64,000 nucleotides of DNA from Paenibacillus antarcticus (GCF_001637225.1 NZ_LVJI01000014.1:124001-188000); one strand, 5' to 3'. Counted from the stretch's first letter, positions 8,632 through 18,493 are shown. The notes: a model not told the origin generated them from the sequence alone. Numbers and translations: made by a program.

Positions 8632-10026
8632 TTAGTTCAAGCCAAGATATTCCTTAATTCCGTCCACGATACCTTGAGCAACACGATTTTGCAAGCTTTC
8701 TGTGAACAAGCCTGCTTCATCTTGCTTATTACTAAGATATCCCGCTTCTAGTAGGACAGCAGCCATATTCGTCTCGCGAATAACATGGAAGTTTCCGTAA
8801 CGAACCCCGCGATCCTTAAATCCTGTTGCTCTCACTAAATATTTATGCATGACATTGGCTAATGCTTTACTACGGTCATTCTTGTAGTACGTTTCAGTAC
8901 CCGTTGCTGCTGACGAACCTGAGCTGTTAGCATGGATAGATATAAATACATCCGCTTTTAAATCATTAGCTATCTTAACGCGTTCTTTAAGTTCTAAGAA
9001 GATATCATTACTACGTGTCAAAACTCCGTCTATTTTAGGTTCTTTTTTCAACAATTGATCCACTTTTAGAGCAACTGCCAAATTGAAAGCCTTCTCCTTT
9101 TTACCAGTGACACCAATAGCTCCAGGATCTTGATTACCATGACCAGCATCAATAACTGCTATTTTTTTGCCGTTACCTCCGACAGATGTTCCTGGATTAG
9201 AAGTATCGGACGTATTTAATGCTACAAAAAGTAAGCTGCCCTCAGCATAAACCGTATAATTCTTAGCATAATTCAAATCCATCACAATTCTCACTGTTGA
9301 TGGCGAATTGTTATATAGAGAGTAACGTACTTGATCTAAATCTGGGTAACCAACGACATGAAAACTACCTTGCAAATTGCTATCTAGTTGTTGGCTCGTT
9401 CCAAATGTTTCGGAGAACTTCGCATAGGGTATATCAATTACAATACGATTCGGTGAGGTCATTACTGACACCTTAGGCTCTATGCTACCCGTTGTAGAAA
9501 TCATGAGACGATTATCGCTATAGCTCAAACTATTAATGAGTGCTAATTCAGGCGTAGGTTCTGGTTTCGTTTCTGGTTTACCACTCCCCGTATCCGAGGA
9601 AATCAAATATACTTTTTTGGATGCATTATCCCAGTTGACCTGAAGACCTAGTTGCTCACTTACGAAACGAATAGGCACTAATACAGTGTCTGTCTTTAAT
9701 GCCGGCCCGATAGGAAGTGTAACTTTACTTCCATTCACATAGCCACTCTTGTTGTTAACAACAAGATGAATAACTGTCGAATCATTATTAATAGTGACCG
9801 ACTGATTATTTTTATCCCATGCAACTTTAAACCCTAGGTTTTCCACGACTACACGAACGGGAATCATAACATTATTCTGAATCGTTTCAATTTTGGCATT
9901 CGTTGCTAAGACAAGTTCCGTACCGTCCAAATATATATTTGAATGCCCTGAGGCAGCTTGTCCTTTACCTGGAAACACCATAACGAAGATGATAATCATC
10001 ATCAAGAAGCTAAATTTCTTCATCAT
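8632..10026 (-). CDS. N-acetylmuramoyl-L-alanine amidase with copper-amine-oxidase-type N-domain (copy 1)
   Basis: A 464-residue exported peptidoglycan amidase. After a signal peptide comes a copper-amine-oxidase N-terminal-like domain (about 30-145; IYLDGTELVL, MIPVRVVVENLGF, VPIRFVSEQLG), a fold common in Paenibacillus wall proteins. Next are an AMIN-like segment (about 165-275) and an Amidase_3 domain (about 285-460). Zinc and catalytic residues are visible: His of IDAGHG, Glu of KEKAFNL, His of SIHANSS and Glu of VLLEAGYLSN. It is paired with a GerMN lipoprotein downstream. Adjacent ATG codons at 10026 and 10023 could both start it. It is about the same length as the second copy, which it resembles from end to end. 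Confidence 0.9.
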   Translation of the reverse strand: MMKKFSFLMMIIIFVMVFPGKGQAASGHSNIYLDGTELVLATNAKIETIQNNVMIPVRVVVENLGFKVAWDKNNQSVTINNDSTVIHLVVNNKSGYVNGSKVTLPIGPALKTDTVLVPIRFVSEQLGLQVNWDNASKKVYLISSDTGSGKPETKPEPTPELALINSLSYSDNRLMISTTGSIEPKVSVMTSPNRIVIDIPYAKFSETFGTSQQLDSNLQGSFHVVGYPDLDQVRYSLYNNSPSTVRIVMDLNYAKNYTVYAEGSLLFVALNTSDTSNPGTSVGGNGKKIAVIDAGHGNQDPGAIGVTGKKEKAFNLAVALKVDQLLKKEPKIDGVLTRSNDIFLELKERVKIANDLKADVFISIHANSSGSSAATGTETYYKNDRSKALANVMHKYLVRATGFKDRGVRYGNFHVIRETNMAAVLLEAGYLSNKQDEAGLFTESLQNRVAQGIVDGIKEYLGLN

Positions 10027-10201
10027 TCACCCTACCATCCTTATTGATTTTGTCGTATAAAATTGAGTTAGTCCTAGATTCACTTCCTTTCGATGGACAA
10101 CTATTAGACGCAATTTTTCGCTAAAGGTTGCGAATATATTCCTTTTAATGAAAAAAAGCCCCCCCACTTTATAACTAGAAGGAACCTGCGTATTTACGAA
10201 T

Positions 10202-10238
10202 AAAACCTTCACTCCCAATTATCGGAAATGAAGGTTTT
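10202..10238 (-). terminator. Terminator between the two amidase-GerMN pairs
   Basis: Perfect 10-bp inverted repeat AAAACCTTCA / TGAAGGTTTT (10202-10211 / 10229-10238) downstream of the second GerMN gene, with a short U-run on the minus strand. The rest of 10027-10276 carries no convincing gene; it holds a seven-base C run and must contain the promoter of the first pair. Confidence 0.7.
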
Positions 10239-10276
10239 GTGTCAAATAACATATAATCATCTACAAATTATGAATC

Positions 10277-10945
10277 CTATCGAACCATCGGATGCTCTAA
10301 ATCAGCATGTCCCATTAAACTCTCAACAACTGCACCATCCACAAGCAGTTCGATACTTTTCACTTCTTCAAATTGAAATAACGTGTTCTTTAAAGCATCT
10401 AATGCGAACTGCTCGCCACCAGCTCCTAATCTTGCTTCATCAGGCATATGAATATCCAAAGTTACTTTTCCACTATTAAATGATACAGTCTTAAGCGTAA
10501 TCTTACTCCATAACGAGATAAGTTCAGGATTACCATCCACTTGCAAAGCTTTGAAGGCAGATTGATACTTCTCAGTGGCATTCACGAAATGAATCTCTTG
10601 CTCTGATTTTTGAAGTACCGTGGCATCTGGATTCGTATAATACACCAGAATCTTTTCATTTTGCGCTTTCGTCTTATCTTCATTAGTAGCAGTTTCCGCT
10701 TTGACATCCTCTTTCACTAATGCAGGTTCAGATACCTCTTTGTTGTCGGATGTAAGCCCCTTTGCAGGTGTAACCTTCTCTGTAGTTGTAACTTTATCCT
10801 TTACTAATGTTTCAGTATCATTCGTAGTACTAGCCGTATTCTCAAGCACTTTGGTGCCCGCGTCACTTAGAGGTTTCTGCCCACATCCCATTCCAATAAG
10901 CATCAATAGAGATAGTACTATTGAACATCCTAGCTTTTTATTCAC
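10277..10945 (-). CDS. GerMN-domain lipoprotein (copy 2)
   Basis: A 222-residue paralogue of the lipoprotein at 7914-8531. Lipobox IGMGC with Cys at about 21, a long Thr/Lys/Glu/Ala-rich linker, then a GerMN domain (about 105-220) with ILVYYTNPD, DIHMPDEARLGAGGEQ and the shared ending MGHADLEHPM. The linkers differ greatly while the GerMN domains are nearly collinear. The start codon lies 29 bases after the stop of the amidase at 10975-12468, so the two are probably translated from one message. Confidence 0.86.
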   Translation of the reverse strand: MNKKLGCSIVLSLLMLIGMGCGQKPLSDAGTKVLENTASTTNDTETLVKDKVTTTEKVTPAKGLTSDNKEVSEPALVKEDVKAETATNEDKTKAQNEKILVYYTNPDATVLQKSEQEIHFVNATEKYQSAFKALQVDGNPELISLWSKITLKTVSFNSGKVTLDIHMPDEARLGAGGEQFALDALKNTLFQFEEVKSIELLVDGAVVESLMGHADLEHPMVR

Positions 10946-10974
10946 GACATCACATCCTTTTCAAGAAATCCTCT

Positions 10975-12468
10975 TTATTTAACACCTAAATATTCTTTAA
11001 TTCCATCTACAACTGCTTGTGCCACTTTATTCTGAACATCATCAGATAACATTACTTTTTCATCCGAGCTATTACTGAGAAATCCAATTTCCAAAAGAAC
11101 AGCAGGCATTTTAGTCTCTCTAATAACATGTAGACTATTATTCTTAACACCACGGTCTATTAAACCCGTAGCTTTAATTAAATACTTATGAATGACGTTT
11201 GCTAGATCTTTGCTGCTGCTTCTTTGGTAATAGTAGGTTTCTGTTCCATTCGGCTTAGAAGATGGATTACTATTACCGTGAATCGATACAAATACATCCG
11301 CATTTATTCGATTAGCCAACTGAGCCCGTTCAGACAGCGTAGGATATGTGTCGCTATCACGAGTCATTACAACATCTATATTGGGTTCCTTAAGTAACAA
11401 GGATTGTACTTTCAGAGAAATCGCCAAATTAGTATCCTTCTCATATTTCTTACTAATACTTAATGCACCTGGATCTGAACCTCCATGTCCTGGATCAATA
11501 ACAACAATCTTATGTCCCGAAGGGATCACTGGAACAGGTATAGGAAGCGGAAGCGTACTACTATCTTCCGAAACATTCAAATCGATAATTAGCATCTTAG
11601 AATCCGGGTCTTGACTTAGCTGATATGCATTAGCAGTATTCAGAGCAATGACAATTCGAACTTTGTATGGATCACGAGTAAACAACGAATATCTCACTTC
11701 CGACACATTTGGATACCCACTGAGATCCAACTTCCCTTTCAATCCAGTATCCAAAGGTTGCATGGTTCCAAAAGAATCTGCAAATGTCGTATTCGGTAAA
11801 TCAATGACAATCCGATCAGGATTCGTTAATCGTGAAATTTCTGGTGTTATTACACCATCTAAAGATACAAGTAATTGGTTATTAACAAAACTGAGTCCAT
11901 TCAGACGATTCAAAGCATTAGTCTGAGCATTTCCATCTATACCAGGAACTGATGTAGGTGGGGTAGGAACATTTGGTGTTGGCGTCACCACACCTGTATC
12001 AATGCCTGCTTGTCCATCATTTATTGACTCTTTATTACTACTCGTTAGATAAACTGTCTTATCTAGGTTATCCCAACTAACCAAAAGTCCCATTTGTTCA
12101 CTCACGAACCGAATTGGAACAAACACCGTTTCGTTCTTCACTTGCGGTGCAGTATTCAATACGACTTGTTTGCCATCAACAGTCGCTGCTTGTTGATTGA
12201 CCGTTAACGTAATAACCTTGGTATCTTGTTGAATTATGACACCTTGTGATTTCTGATTCCAGTCTACCTTGAACTTGAGGTTCTCAACAACGACACGAAT
12301 AGGGATCATTACGTTATCATTTATGACCTGAACCTGAATTCCAGCAGGCATAGTTATTTCCTTGCCATCAAGAATAATCTTCGACTGAACAGCAGCAGCA
12401 CTCCCATCGCTCGGATACACGATAAAAAAGAATGCACATAAAATTAATAAAAGACTAAATTTCTTCAT
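10975..12468 (-). CDS. N-acetylmuramoyl-L-alanine amidase with copper-amine-oxidase-type N-domain (copy 2)
   Basis: A 497-residue paralogue of the amidase at 8632-10026 with the same order: signal peptide, copper-amine-oxidase-type N-domain (about 28-145), a Pro/Thr-rich linker (about 155-185) that is longer than in copy 1, an AMIN-like segment (about 190-300) and an Amidase_3 domain (about 320-495). Active-site motifs are IDPGHGG, KKYEKDTNLA, SIHGNSN and VLLEIGFLSN. The two copies share domain order and many motif sequences but differ at many positions, so the duplication is not recent. Expected role: cleaving the lactyl-amide bond of peptidoglycan in the wall. Confidence 0.9.
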   Translation of the reverse strand: MKKFSLLLILCAFFFIVYPSDGSAAAVQSKIILDGKEITMPAGIQVQVINDNVMIPIRVVVENLKFKVDWNQKSQGVIIQQDTKVITLTVNQQAATVDGKQVVLNTAPQVKNETVFVPIRFVSEQMGLLVSWDNLDKTVYLTSSNKESINDGQAGIDTGVVTPTPNVPTPPTSVPGIDGNAQTNALNRLNGLSFVNNQLLVSLDGVITPEISRLTNPDRIVIDLPNTTFADSFGTMQPLDTGLKGKLDLSGYPNVSEVRYSLFTRDPYKVRIVIALNTANAYQLSQDPDSKMLIIDLNVSEDSSTLPLPIPVPVIPSGHKIVVIDPGHGGSDPGALSISKKYEKDTNLAISLKVQSLLLKEPNIDVVMTRDSDTYPTLSERAQLANRINADVFVSIHGNSNPSSKPNGTETYYYQRSSSKDLANVIHKYLIKATGLIDRGVKNNSLHVIRETKMPAVLLEIGFLSNSSDEKVMLSDDVQNKVAQAVVDGIKEYLGVK

Positions 12469-12649
12469 TATTCACCCCAGTTGTAATTATTTCTCGAAAG
12501 AAGAACATCTCTTCAACCCAATTTTCTCATTAAGAACATTATTCTACCTTTAGGTAGCCAAATCCTGCTCAACCTACAATATATTTAGAGGAAAACACTA
12601 TTTTTTTGATATTTCCTGCACTGTAGTCGTTTGGTGTCATTGCATGAAT

Positions 12650-12687
12650 AAAAAAAGCCTCCATTCCCTTGATGGGAATAGAGGCTT
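12650..12687 (-). terminator. Terminator of the leuCD operon
   Basis: Stem of 14 positions with one mismatch, AAGCCTCCATTCCC / GGGAATAGAGGCTT (12655-12668 / 12674-12687), followed on the minus strand by a U-run. It ends leuCD. The rest of 12469-12722 has no gene and must hold the promoter of the downstream amidase pair. Confidence 0.88.
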
Positions 12688-12722
12688 AGTAAATTACTAA
12701 TTGTAAACTACTTAGCTACTTA

Positions 12723-13325
12723 CTAGACAAGAGCAAGACTAACACGCTTTTGCTCATAAGCCGTAATGTCTGCTTCATGTTGTAGTGTAAGACCGATATC
12801 ATCTAGACCTTGTAGAAGGAACTGGCGACGATGCTCATCAATGTTGAAGTCAATGTGTAAACCATACTCATCCGTTAGAGTCTGGTTCTCAAGATCAACG
12901 TTCAACTGATAACCATCATGTGCAGCTGTACGTTGGAATAAATCTTCTACTTGCTCTTCTGACAATTTAATAGGCAAGATACTATTCTTGAAACAGTTAT
13001 TATAGAAGATATCTGCAAAAGAAGGTGCAATGACACATTTAAATCCATAGTCTAAAATCGCCCATGGGGCATGCTCACGTGATGACCCACAACCAAAGTT
13101 GGCTCTCGATACAAGGACTGACGCACCGTTGTATCTCGGCTTATTCAATTCAAAACTATCAATGTCGTTACCTTCTTGATCAAAACGCCATTCATAAAAT
13201 AGAAATTGACCAAACCCCGTACGTTCTATTCTTTTCAAAAATTGTTTAGGAATGATAGCGTCTGTATCTACGTTAACACGATCTACTGGTCCTACAATCC
13301 CAGTTAATTTAGTGAATGCTTCCAT
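12723..13325 (-). CDS. leuD: 3-isopropylmalate dehydratase, small subunit
   Basis: A 200-residue swivel-domain subunit of isopropylmalate isomerase, which converts 2-isopropylmalate to 3-isopropylmalate in leucine synthesis. Typical motifs are [12 protein letters not shown] near the N terminus and [15 protein letters not shown] (about 75-90). Length is normal for bacterial LeuD. It follows leuC by 27 bases and the pair ends at a strong terminator; leuA and leuB are not in the window. Confidence 0.96.
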   Translation of the reverse strand: MEAFTKLTGIVGPVDRVNVDTDAIIPKQFLKRIERTGFGQFLFYEWRFDQEGNDIDSFELNKPRYNGASVLVSRANFGCGSSREHAPWAILDYGFKCVIAPSFADIFYNNCFKNSILPIKLSEEQVEDLFQRTAAHDGYQLNVDLENQTLTDEYGLHIDFNIDEHRRQFLLQGLDDIGLTLQHEADITAYEQKRVSLALV

Positions 13326-13352
13326 TTGATTAGCTCCTCTCTTTTTGATTTC

Positions 13353-14774
13353 TTAGTTAACAGCTTCGGTCTTGAAATTCCAGTCACGCACATCCACGAA
13401 ACGTCCTTTGATAGCTGCAGCTGCTGCCATAGCAGGAGATACTAGATGCGTACGTCCACCACGACCTTGGCGTCCTTCAAAGTTACGGTTCGAAGTAGAA
13501 GCACAACGTTGTCCTGGTTCAAGAACATCCGGATTCATCGCAAGACACATACTACATCCCGCATCACGCCATTCAAATCCCGCTTCTGTGAAGATTTTGT
13601 CTAATCCTTCTTCTTCGGCTTGAATTTTCACTCGTCCAGATCCCGGTACAACGATAGCTGTGACTTTATCCGATACTTTATGCCCTTTCGCTACTTGCGA
13701 AGCTGCACGTAAGTCTTCAATTCGGCCATTCGTACAAGAACCGATAAACACATAATCAATCTCAATTTCAGTAATTGGTGTACCCGGTGTAAGACCCATA
13801 TATTCCAGCGCTTTCTCAGCAGCTTTACGTTCATTTTCTGTTGGCAATTCTGCAGGTACAGGAACTTTAGATGTAATATCTGTTCCCATCCCAGGACTTG
13901 TTCCCCAGGTCACCTGTGGAATCAATGAATCCACATCGAATTCCAATACGAGGTCAAATGCAGCACCTTCATCTGTAAGCAATAGCTTCCATCCTTCAAC
14001 AGCTTTATCGTAAGCTGCATCTTGAGGTACATGTTGGCGTCCACGTAGATATTCAAATGTCGTCTCATCTGGAGCGATCAAACCTGCTCTAGCGCCACCT
14101 TCAATAGACATGTTGCAGACCGTCATACGCTCTTCCATCGTCAACGACTTGATGGATTCACCAGTGTATTCAATAACATACCCCGTTGCGAAATCAGTAC
14201 CATACTTAGCGATAACACCTAGAATCATATCTTTAGCAGTAACGCCTGCTTTACGGTTACCTACAAAACGGATTTCCATCGTCTTCGCTTTGGATTGTTG
14301 CAAACATTGCGTAGCAAGAACGTGTTCCACTTCACTTGTACCAATTCCGAAGGCCAAAGCCCCGAAAGCACCATGAGTAGAAGTATGGCTATCGCCACAT
14401 ACGATTATTTTACCAGGGTGCGTAAGTCCAAGCTCAGGACCCATAACGTGAACTACCCCTTGATCAATAGAATCAAGATCATATAATGTTACGCCGAAAT
14501 CACGACAGTTCTGTGAGAGCGTATCGATTTGTTGCTTGGAGATAGGATCCTTAATGTTAAAACGATCCTTTGTTGGTACGTTATGATCCATCGTAGCGAA
14601 AGTTAACTCAGGACGACGTACTTGACGTCCACTAAGACGAAGACCTTCAAATGCCTGCGGAGATGTCACTTCATGGACAAGGTGCAAATCGATATAAAGA
14701 ATACTCGGCTTGCCCTCTTCCTGATGAATGACGTGATTTTCCCAAATTTTCTCGAACATTGTCTTTTTACTCAT
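13353..14774 (-). CDS. leuC: 3-isopropylmalate dehydratase, large subunit
   Basis: Aconitase-family large subunit of isopropylmalate isomerase. The three cluster cysteines lie in GSCTNGR and [36 protein letters not shown] and the C-terminal [10 protein letters not shown] are family signatures. Start: GTG 14783, ATG 14777 and ATG 14774 are all in frame. The GGGGTGA ribosome-site-like sequence overlaps the GTG and fits ATG at 14774 best (473 residues). The gene faces away from a LysR regulator across a 240-base gap, a common arrangement for LysR control. Confidence 0.95.
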   Translation of the reverse strand: MSKKTMFEKIWENHVIHQEEGKPSILYIDLHLVHEVTSPQAFEGLRLSGRQVRRPELTFATMDHNVPTKDRFNIKDPISKQQIDTLSQNCRDFGVTLYDLDSIDQGVVHVMGPELGLTHPGKIIVCGDSHTSTHGAFGALAFGIGTSEVEHVLATQCLQQSKAKTMEIRFVGNRKAGVTAKDMILGVIAKYGTDFATGYVIEYTGESIKSLTMEERMTVCNMSIEGGARAGLIAPDETTFEYLRGRQHVPQDAAYDKAVEGWKLLLTDEGAAFDLVLEFDVDSLIPQVTWGTSPGMGTDITSKVPVPAELPTENERKAAEKALEYMGLTPGTPITEIEIDYVFIGSCTNGRIEDLRAASQVAKGHKVSDKVTAIVVPGSGRVKIQAEEEGLDKIFTEAGFEWRDAGCSMCLAMNPDVLEPGQRCASTSNRNFEGRQGRGGRTHLVSPAMAAAAAIKGRFVDVRDWNFKTEAVN

Positions 14775-15014
14775 CATATTCACCCCATCTTAAAATTCGA
14801 ACTTTGGAAGAAATACTACGGTGCCGTATTTCTTGAATAAAATCATGATAACATCGATCTCTTAATTGTTCCAAGATATAATATCTATAAATGCTATAGG
14901 TTTCAACTATAAGGTGTTAGAATGAAATTAGAGAAACGGGTACAATACTTATATATTTATAGTATATGAAACGATAAGACTTTGTCCCTACTAACTTCAA
15001 AGGATGATTATTTA
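14775..15014. promoter_or_regulatory. Divergent control region leuCD / LysR
   Basis: An AT-rich gap between the divergent start codons. It holds dyads of the kind LysR proteins bind: AGATAT-A-ATATCT near 14873-14885 and CTATAG...CTATAA near 14894-14911, plus a partly symmetrical TACTTATA/TATAGTA stretch near 14946-14965. No T-box or riboswitch was seen here. Which dyad is the operator is not determined. Confidence 0.4.
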
Positions 15015-15926
15015 ATGGAACTAAGACAATTACAATATGCGTTACAAATCGCTGCTGAGCGTAATTTCTCAAGAGCCGCAGAGAAGTTACATATCGCCCA
15101 ACCATCTCTCAGTCAGCAATTAGCCAAGCTTGAGAAAGAAATTGGTGTGCTTCTTTTCCAACGAAATACGAGCAGTGTTGAACTCACACATGCAGGTGCA
15201 GCGTTCATGGAACAAGCACAGAAAATCATAGACGCTGTAGAGTTATTACGTCAGGAAATGTCCGACATATCACAACTTCGGGGAGGAAAGGTTGTCGTGG
15301 GGAGCATGCCAATTACAGGTTCTCATTTGCTACCTTATGTACTTCCAACTTTCAAACTCACTTTTCCAGATATAGAAATCACCCTGCTTGAGGATTCTTC
15401 TATGAATCTGGAGAAACTGACGGCTCTTGGAAAAACAGATTTAAGTCTACTCTCTCTCCCACTTGTGGAACCTTCTCTAGCCTATGAGATCATCGGGAAA
15501 GAATTAATTGATCTAGCTGTACCTCCTAATCACCCATTAGCTAAAAGAGCAACCGCTAGCGATACGCCTGTAGCGGTTCAATTAGAGGAGTTAAAAGGTG
15601 AGCCTTTTATCGTGCTAAAGAGAGGACAAGGATTTCGTAAAATGACCTTTGAGCTCTGCCAACACGCTGGGTTTGAACCTCAAGTCGTATTCGAAAGTAG
15701 CAATATGGAGACGATCCAATCTCTTGTTGCCGCTGGTATGGGTGTGACACTCGTCCCGCGATATATTGCTCGTGCACCCCGATCCGAGTTCGTTCCTGTG
15801 TACTTACCTTTAGCTGAACCTGTCCCCTTCCGAACACTTGTTGTTGCATATCGAAAAGGACGTTATCTTTCTAAGGCAGCTGAAGCTTTTATAGAAACAT
15901 TCAAGAAATCGATGGCAGGCATATAA
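15015..15926 (+). CDS. LysR-family transcriptional regulator
   Basis: A 303-residue LysR protein. An N-terminal winged helix-turn-helix (about 1-60; FSRAAEKLHIAQPSLSQQ) is followed by a two-lobed substrate-binding domain (about 90-295; GKVVVGSMPITGSHLLPY, VAAGMGVTLVPRY). Start: ATG at 15015 after AAAGGATG; the open frame begins upstream at 14982 but those 11 residues are not LysR-like. It is divergent from leuCD, so it may control those genes; the effector cannot be read from sequence. Confidence 0.92.
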   Translation: MELRQLQYALQIAAERNFSRAAEKLHIAQPSLSQQLAKLEKEIGVLLFQRNTSSVELTHAGAAFMEQAQKIIDAVELLRQEMSDISQLRGGKVVVGSMPITGSHLLPYVLPTFKLTFPDIEITLLEDSSMNLEKLTALGKTDLSLLSLPLVEPSLAYEIIGKELIDLAVPPNHPLAKRATASDTPVAVQLEELKGEPFIVLKRGQGFRKMTFELCQHAGFEPQVVFESSNMETIQSLVAAGMGVTLVPRYIARAPRSEFVPVYLPLAEPVPFRTLVVAYRKGRYLSKAAEAFIETFKKSMAGI

Positions 15927-15957
15927 GCAACCTAATTTGTCCCCAGATTAGGTTGCT
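15926..15957. terminator. Hairpin between convergent genes
   Basis: Perfect 11-bp inverted repeat AGCAACCTAAT / ATTAGGTTGCT between the ends of the LysR gene and the convergent amidohydrolase gene. The plus side has only a broken U-rich tract (CACTTCTTCTT), so its efficiency as a terminator is uncertain. Confidence 0.6.
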
Positions 15958-15969
15958 CACTTCTTCTTC

Positions 15970-16785
15970 CTATTTATATAGGTCAGGTCGACGATCTTGA
16001 AAGATTGGAATACGGCTTCTCACTTCGTCTACAAGTGACAACGAGATTTCACCAGTCACGATTTCTTCGCCTTCTCCACCTTCAGCAACAATCTCACCCC
16101 ATGGATCAATAATCATGGAATGACCGAAGAATGAAGCTTCACCGTTATCCCCAACTGTGTTACAAGCAACTACATACATCTGATTCTCAATAGCACGTGC
16201 CATCAGCAGTGTACGCCAATGATGCAAGCGGGGATGCGGCCATTCAGCTGGAACAAACAGTATCTTAGCGCCATTTAATGCAAGACTACGTGCCATTTCC
16301 GGAAAACGTATATCATAACAAATAGACACCCCAGCTTTAAAGTCATCATTCACGGGAAAAGTAACTAACTCTTGACCTGGAGCTAAATACTTCTCTTCAT
16401 TCATCAAGCAGAACAAATGGATCTTCGAATATTTAGCGATCTCGTCTCCTTGACGGTCGAACACATACATAGAATTCGTAACCTGATCTCCATTTGCTTC
16501 AGCAATCGATCCGCCTACAATGAAGATATGATGTTCCTTGGCAAAAGAGCTCAACCAACCCTTACTATGCTCACCGCGCTCATCAGCAATATCTTGAATT
16601 TGTTCCAAGGCGTACCCTGTATTCCACATCTCAGGTAACATAAGAAGATCAGGTTTGGGCGTCTGTCCCACGGCCTTCTCAATTAAAGAGCGGATATGTA
16701 ACACATTCGCTTCAGGATCTCCTAATTGAATAGGTGTTTGAATTAATGCTATGCATAATTTGTCTTTGTTCATTAGATTTGTCAT
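15970..16785 (-). CDS. mtnU: Nitrilase-superfamily omega-amidase of the methionine salvage set
   Basis: A 271-residue carbon-nitrogen hydrolase. The Glu-Lys-Cys triad is visible as MLPEMWNTGY, YSKIHLF and SICYDIRFPE. In Bacillus the equivalent (MtnU/YkrU) sits beside the salvage aminotransferase and is thought to hydrolyse the 2-oxo acid amide formed when glutamine donates its amino group. Here it is divergent from mtnE, supporting that role. Start ATG at 16785 follows GAGGCGAGGATC. The exact substrate is inferred from context. Confidence 0.85.
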   Translation of the reverse strand: MTNLMNKDKLCIALIQTPIQLGDPEANVLHIRSLIEKAVGQTPKPDLLMLPEMWNTGYALEQIQDIADERGEHSKGWLSSFAKEHHIFIVGGSIAEANGDQVTNSMYVFDRQGDEIAKYSKIHLFCLMNEEKYLAPGQELVTFPVNDDFKAGVSICYDIRFPEMARSLALNGAKILFVPAEWPHPRLHHWRTLLMARAIENQMYVVACNTVGDNGEASFFGHSMIIDPWGEIVAEGGEGEEIVTGEISLSLVDEVRSRIPIFQDRRPDLYK

Positions 16786-16937
16786 GATCCTCGCCTCTAT
16801 TCAAATTGATATATATCATCTTATCTTGTTGAACCATTCCCATGCAACACTTCCATATGTTAATTCAACCTATACAGCTCGGTTAAATGATGATAAATTA
16901 AATTTACTATATTTTTAAGAGAGTAGTGTGATTAAGG

Positions 16938-18149
16938 ATGACAAGTCACCCAAACAACCAGAATACCGTTTCAGCCTTTCACATCGAACCGGCCGATGTT
17001 ATCAAGGGGCTACCTAGCCAATTTTTTGCTAATTTAGTTCAGAAAGTCAATCGTGAAATTGCCGAAGGCCATGATGTTATTAATCTAGGACAAGGTAATC
17101 CAGATACACCAACACCAGAGCATATCGTGAAAGAGTTACAAAGTGCAGCAACAAATCCGCTTTATCATAAGTACCCTCCTTTTACAGGCTATTCTTTTCT
17201 AAAAGAATCTATTGCGAAACGGTATCTCGATGATTACGGTGTTGTTCTTGATCCTGAGACTGAAGTCGCTATTCTATTCGGGGGTAAAACAGGACTTGTA
17301 GAATTACCTCAGGTCGTTCTTAATCCAGGCGATCTCTGCCTTGTACCAGACCCAGGATATCCAGATTACTGGTCGGGTGTAGCACTGGCACGTGCTGAAA
17401 TGTCCTTCATGCCTCTTCTCAAAGAGAATAAATTCTTACCTGATTACAATCAGATTAGTGAAGATGATAAAGCTCGTGCTAAGCTCATGTTCCTAAATTA
17501 TCCTAACAACCCAACCTCCGCAACGGCTCCATTATCCTTCTATGAAGAAACCGTAGAATTCGCTACAAAGAATAAGATTATCGTCGCTAGTGATTTCGCT
17601 TATGGCGCTATCGGATTCGACGGTAAGCAACCTGTTAGTTTCCTTCAAGCACCAGGCGCTAAAGAAGTTGGAATCGAGTTATATACCCTTTCCAAAACGT
17701 ATAATATGGCTGGATGGCGTGTAGGATTTGCTCTTGGTAATGCGGAAGTGATCTCACACATTAATTCGCTTCAAGATCATATGTATGTCAGTCTATTCGG
17801 AGGTATCCAAGCTGCTGCTGCCGTCGCACTAACTTCGTCTCAGGATTGTGTTCATGAATTAGTAGCTCGATATGAATCTAGACGAAATGCACTTCACACG
17901 GCATTAGATGAAATCGGTTGGCACACAGATCGACCGAGTGGATCATTCTTTAGTTGGTTACCTGTTCCTGAGGGGCATACGTCAGTCTCTTTCTCAGATC
18001 TTCTTCTTAAAGAAGCTAAAGTAGCTGTTGCGCCAGGTGTAGGATTCGGTAGCTGTGGAGAAGGTTATGTACGTATCGGCTTACTTAGCTCCGAGGCTAG
18101 ACTTCAAGAAGCAGCCGCACGAATCGGGAAACTTGGTATCTTCTCTTAA
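16938..18149 (+). CDS. mtnE: Aminotransferase of methionine salvage (KMTB transaminase)
   Basis: A 403-residue fold-type I PLP aminotransferase. The PLP lysine lies in SKTYNMAGWRVGF; NLGQGNPDTPTPEH, YPNNPTSA and SDFAYGAI are subgroup I signatures. It resembles Bacillus MtnE/MtnV (YkrV), which turns 4-methylthio-2-oxobutyrate into methionine as the last salvage step. The mtnU neighbour and the mtnWXB genes 4 kb downstream support this over a general aspartate-type transaminase. It is followed directly by the T-box leader of proB. The 150-base gap to mtnU holds no S-box (SAM riboswitch) signature that I could find. Confidence 0.85.
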   Translation: MTSHPNNQNTVSAFHIEPADVIKGLPSQFFANLVQKVNREIAEGHDVINLGQGNPDTPTPEHIVKELQSAATNPLYHKYPPFTGYSFLKESIAKRYLDDYGVVLDPETEVAILFGGKTGLVELPQVVLNPGDLCLVPDPGYPDYWSGVALARAEMSFMPLLKENKFLPDYNQISEDDKARAKLMFLNYPNNPTSATAPLSFYEETVEFATKNKIIVASDFAYGAIGFDGKQPVSFLQAPGAKEVGIELYTLSKTYNMAGWRVGFALGNAEVISHINSLQDHMYVSLFGGIQAAAAVALTSSQDCVHELVARYESRRNALHTALDEIGWHTDRPSGSFFSWLPVPEGHTSVSFSDLLLKEAKVAVAPGVGFGSCGEGYVRIGLLSSEARLQEAAARIGKLGIFS

Positions 18150-18183
18150 TCTTTGCAAAGGGTTCATTTACATGGTATCCTAT

Positions 18184-18212
18184 TTGAAAATAAACCTATC
18201 TTTATATATGAA
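18184..18212 (+). promoter_or_regulatory. Candidate promoter of the proline/salvage operon
   Basis: TTGAAA at 18184-18189 and TATGAA at 18207-18212 with a 17-base spacer, just upstream of the T-box leader. This is a reasonable sigma-A match. It is predicted from the consensus only. Confidence 0.45.
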
Positions 18213-18219
18213 AACGTGT

Positions 18220-18448
18220 TGACGGGACCATTAAGTAAGGCTGTGCACGCTTATAGAGAGTAAATTCCTTGGCTGAGAGAGTTTACCGTGAATCCTTATT
18301 GAACCTACCCCTGAGCGGCCTGCACCATCATGCGGGACAGTACCTTCTGTTACAAGGTTATTAAGTTGGATGATCTACTCATCAATAAAGGTGGTACCGC
18401 GGAAGCTATAACTTTCGTCCTTTGCTCGTCAAGGATGAAGGTTTTTTT
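18220..18448 (+). promoter_or_regulatory. T-box leader (tRNA-sensing riboswitch), probably proline
   Basis: The conserved T-box AAGGTGGTACCGCGG lies at 18388-18402 and offers UGGU to pair with an uncharged tRNA ACCA end. It is followed by a competing terminator. Upstream are stem I elements: AGAGAGTAA near 18256 and GTTTACCGTGAA near 18281-18292. CCT (proline) triplets occur at 18294-18296 and at 18304-18306, the latter in a GAA-CCT-A context; I cannot decide which is the specifier. Proline specificity rests mainly on the downstream proB. Uncharged tRNA(Pro) should favour the antiterminator and switch on the operon. Confidence 0.9.
18412..18448 (+). terminator. T-box regulated intrinsic terminator
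   Basis: Stem CTTTCGTCCTTT / AAGGATGAAGG followed by seven T residues (18442-18448), immediately 3' of the T-box. It is mutually exclusive with the antiterminator helix. Confidence 0.85.
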
Positions 18449-18493
18449 GTATTTATTGTTGTAAAATTGATATTGAATGAGGAAGTGATTATT

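Noticed and set aside
10027..10218. 63-residue minus-strand frame before the first amidase
   Set aside because: No ribosome site, runs through a G-tract and a terminator, and has no protein-like character; it is in the promoter region.
16786..16937. Searched for a SAM riboswitch (S-box) between mtnU and mtnE
   Set aside because: The conserved S-box motifs are not present; only an ordinary AT-rich divergent promoter region is seen.
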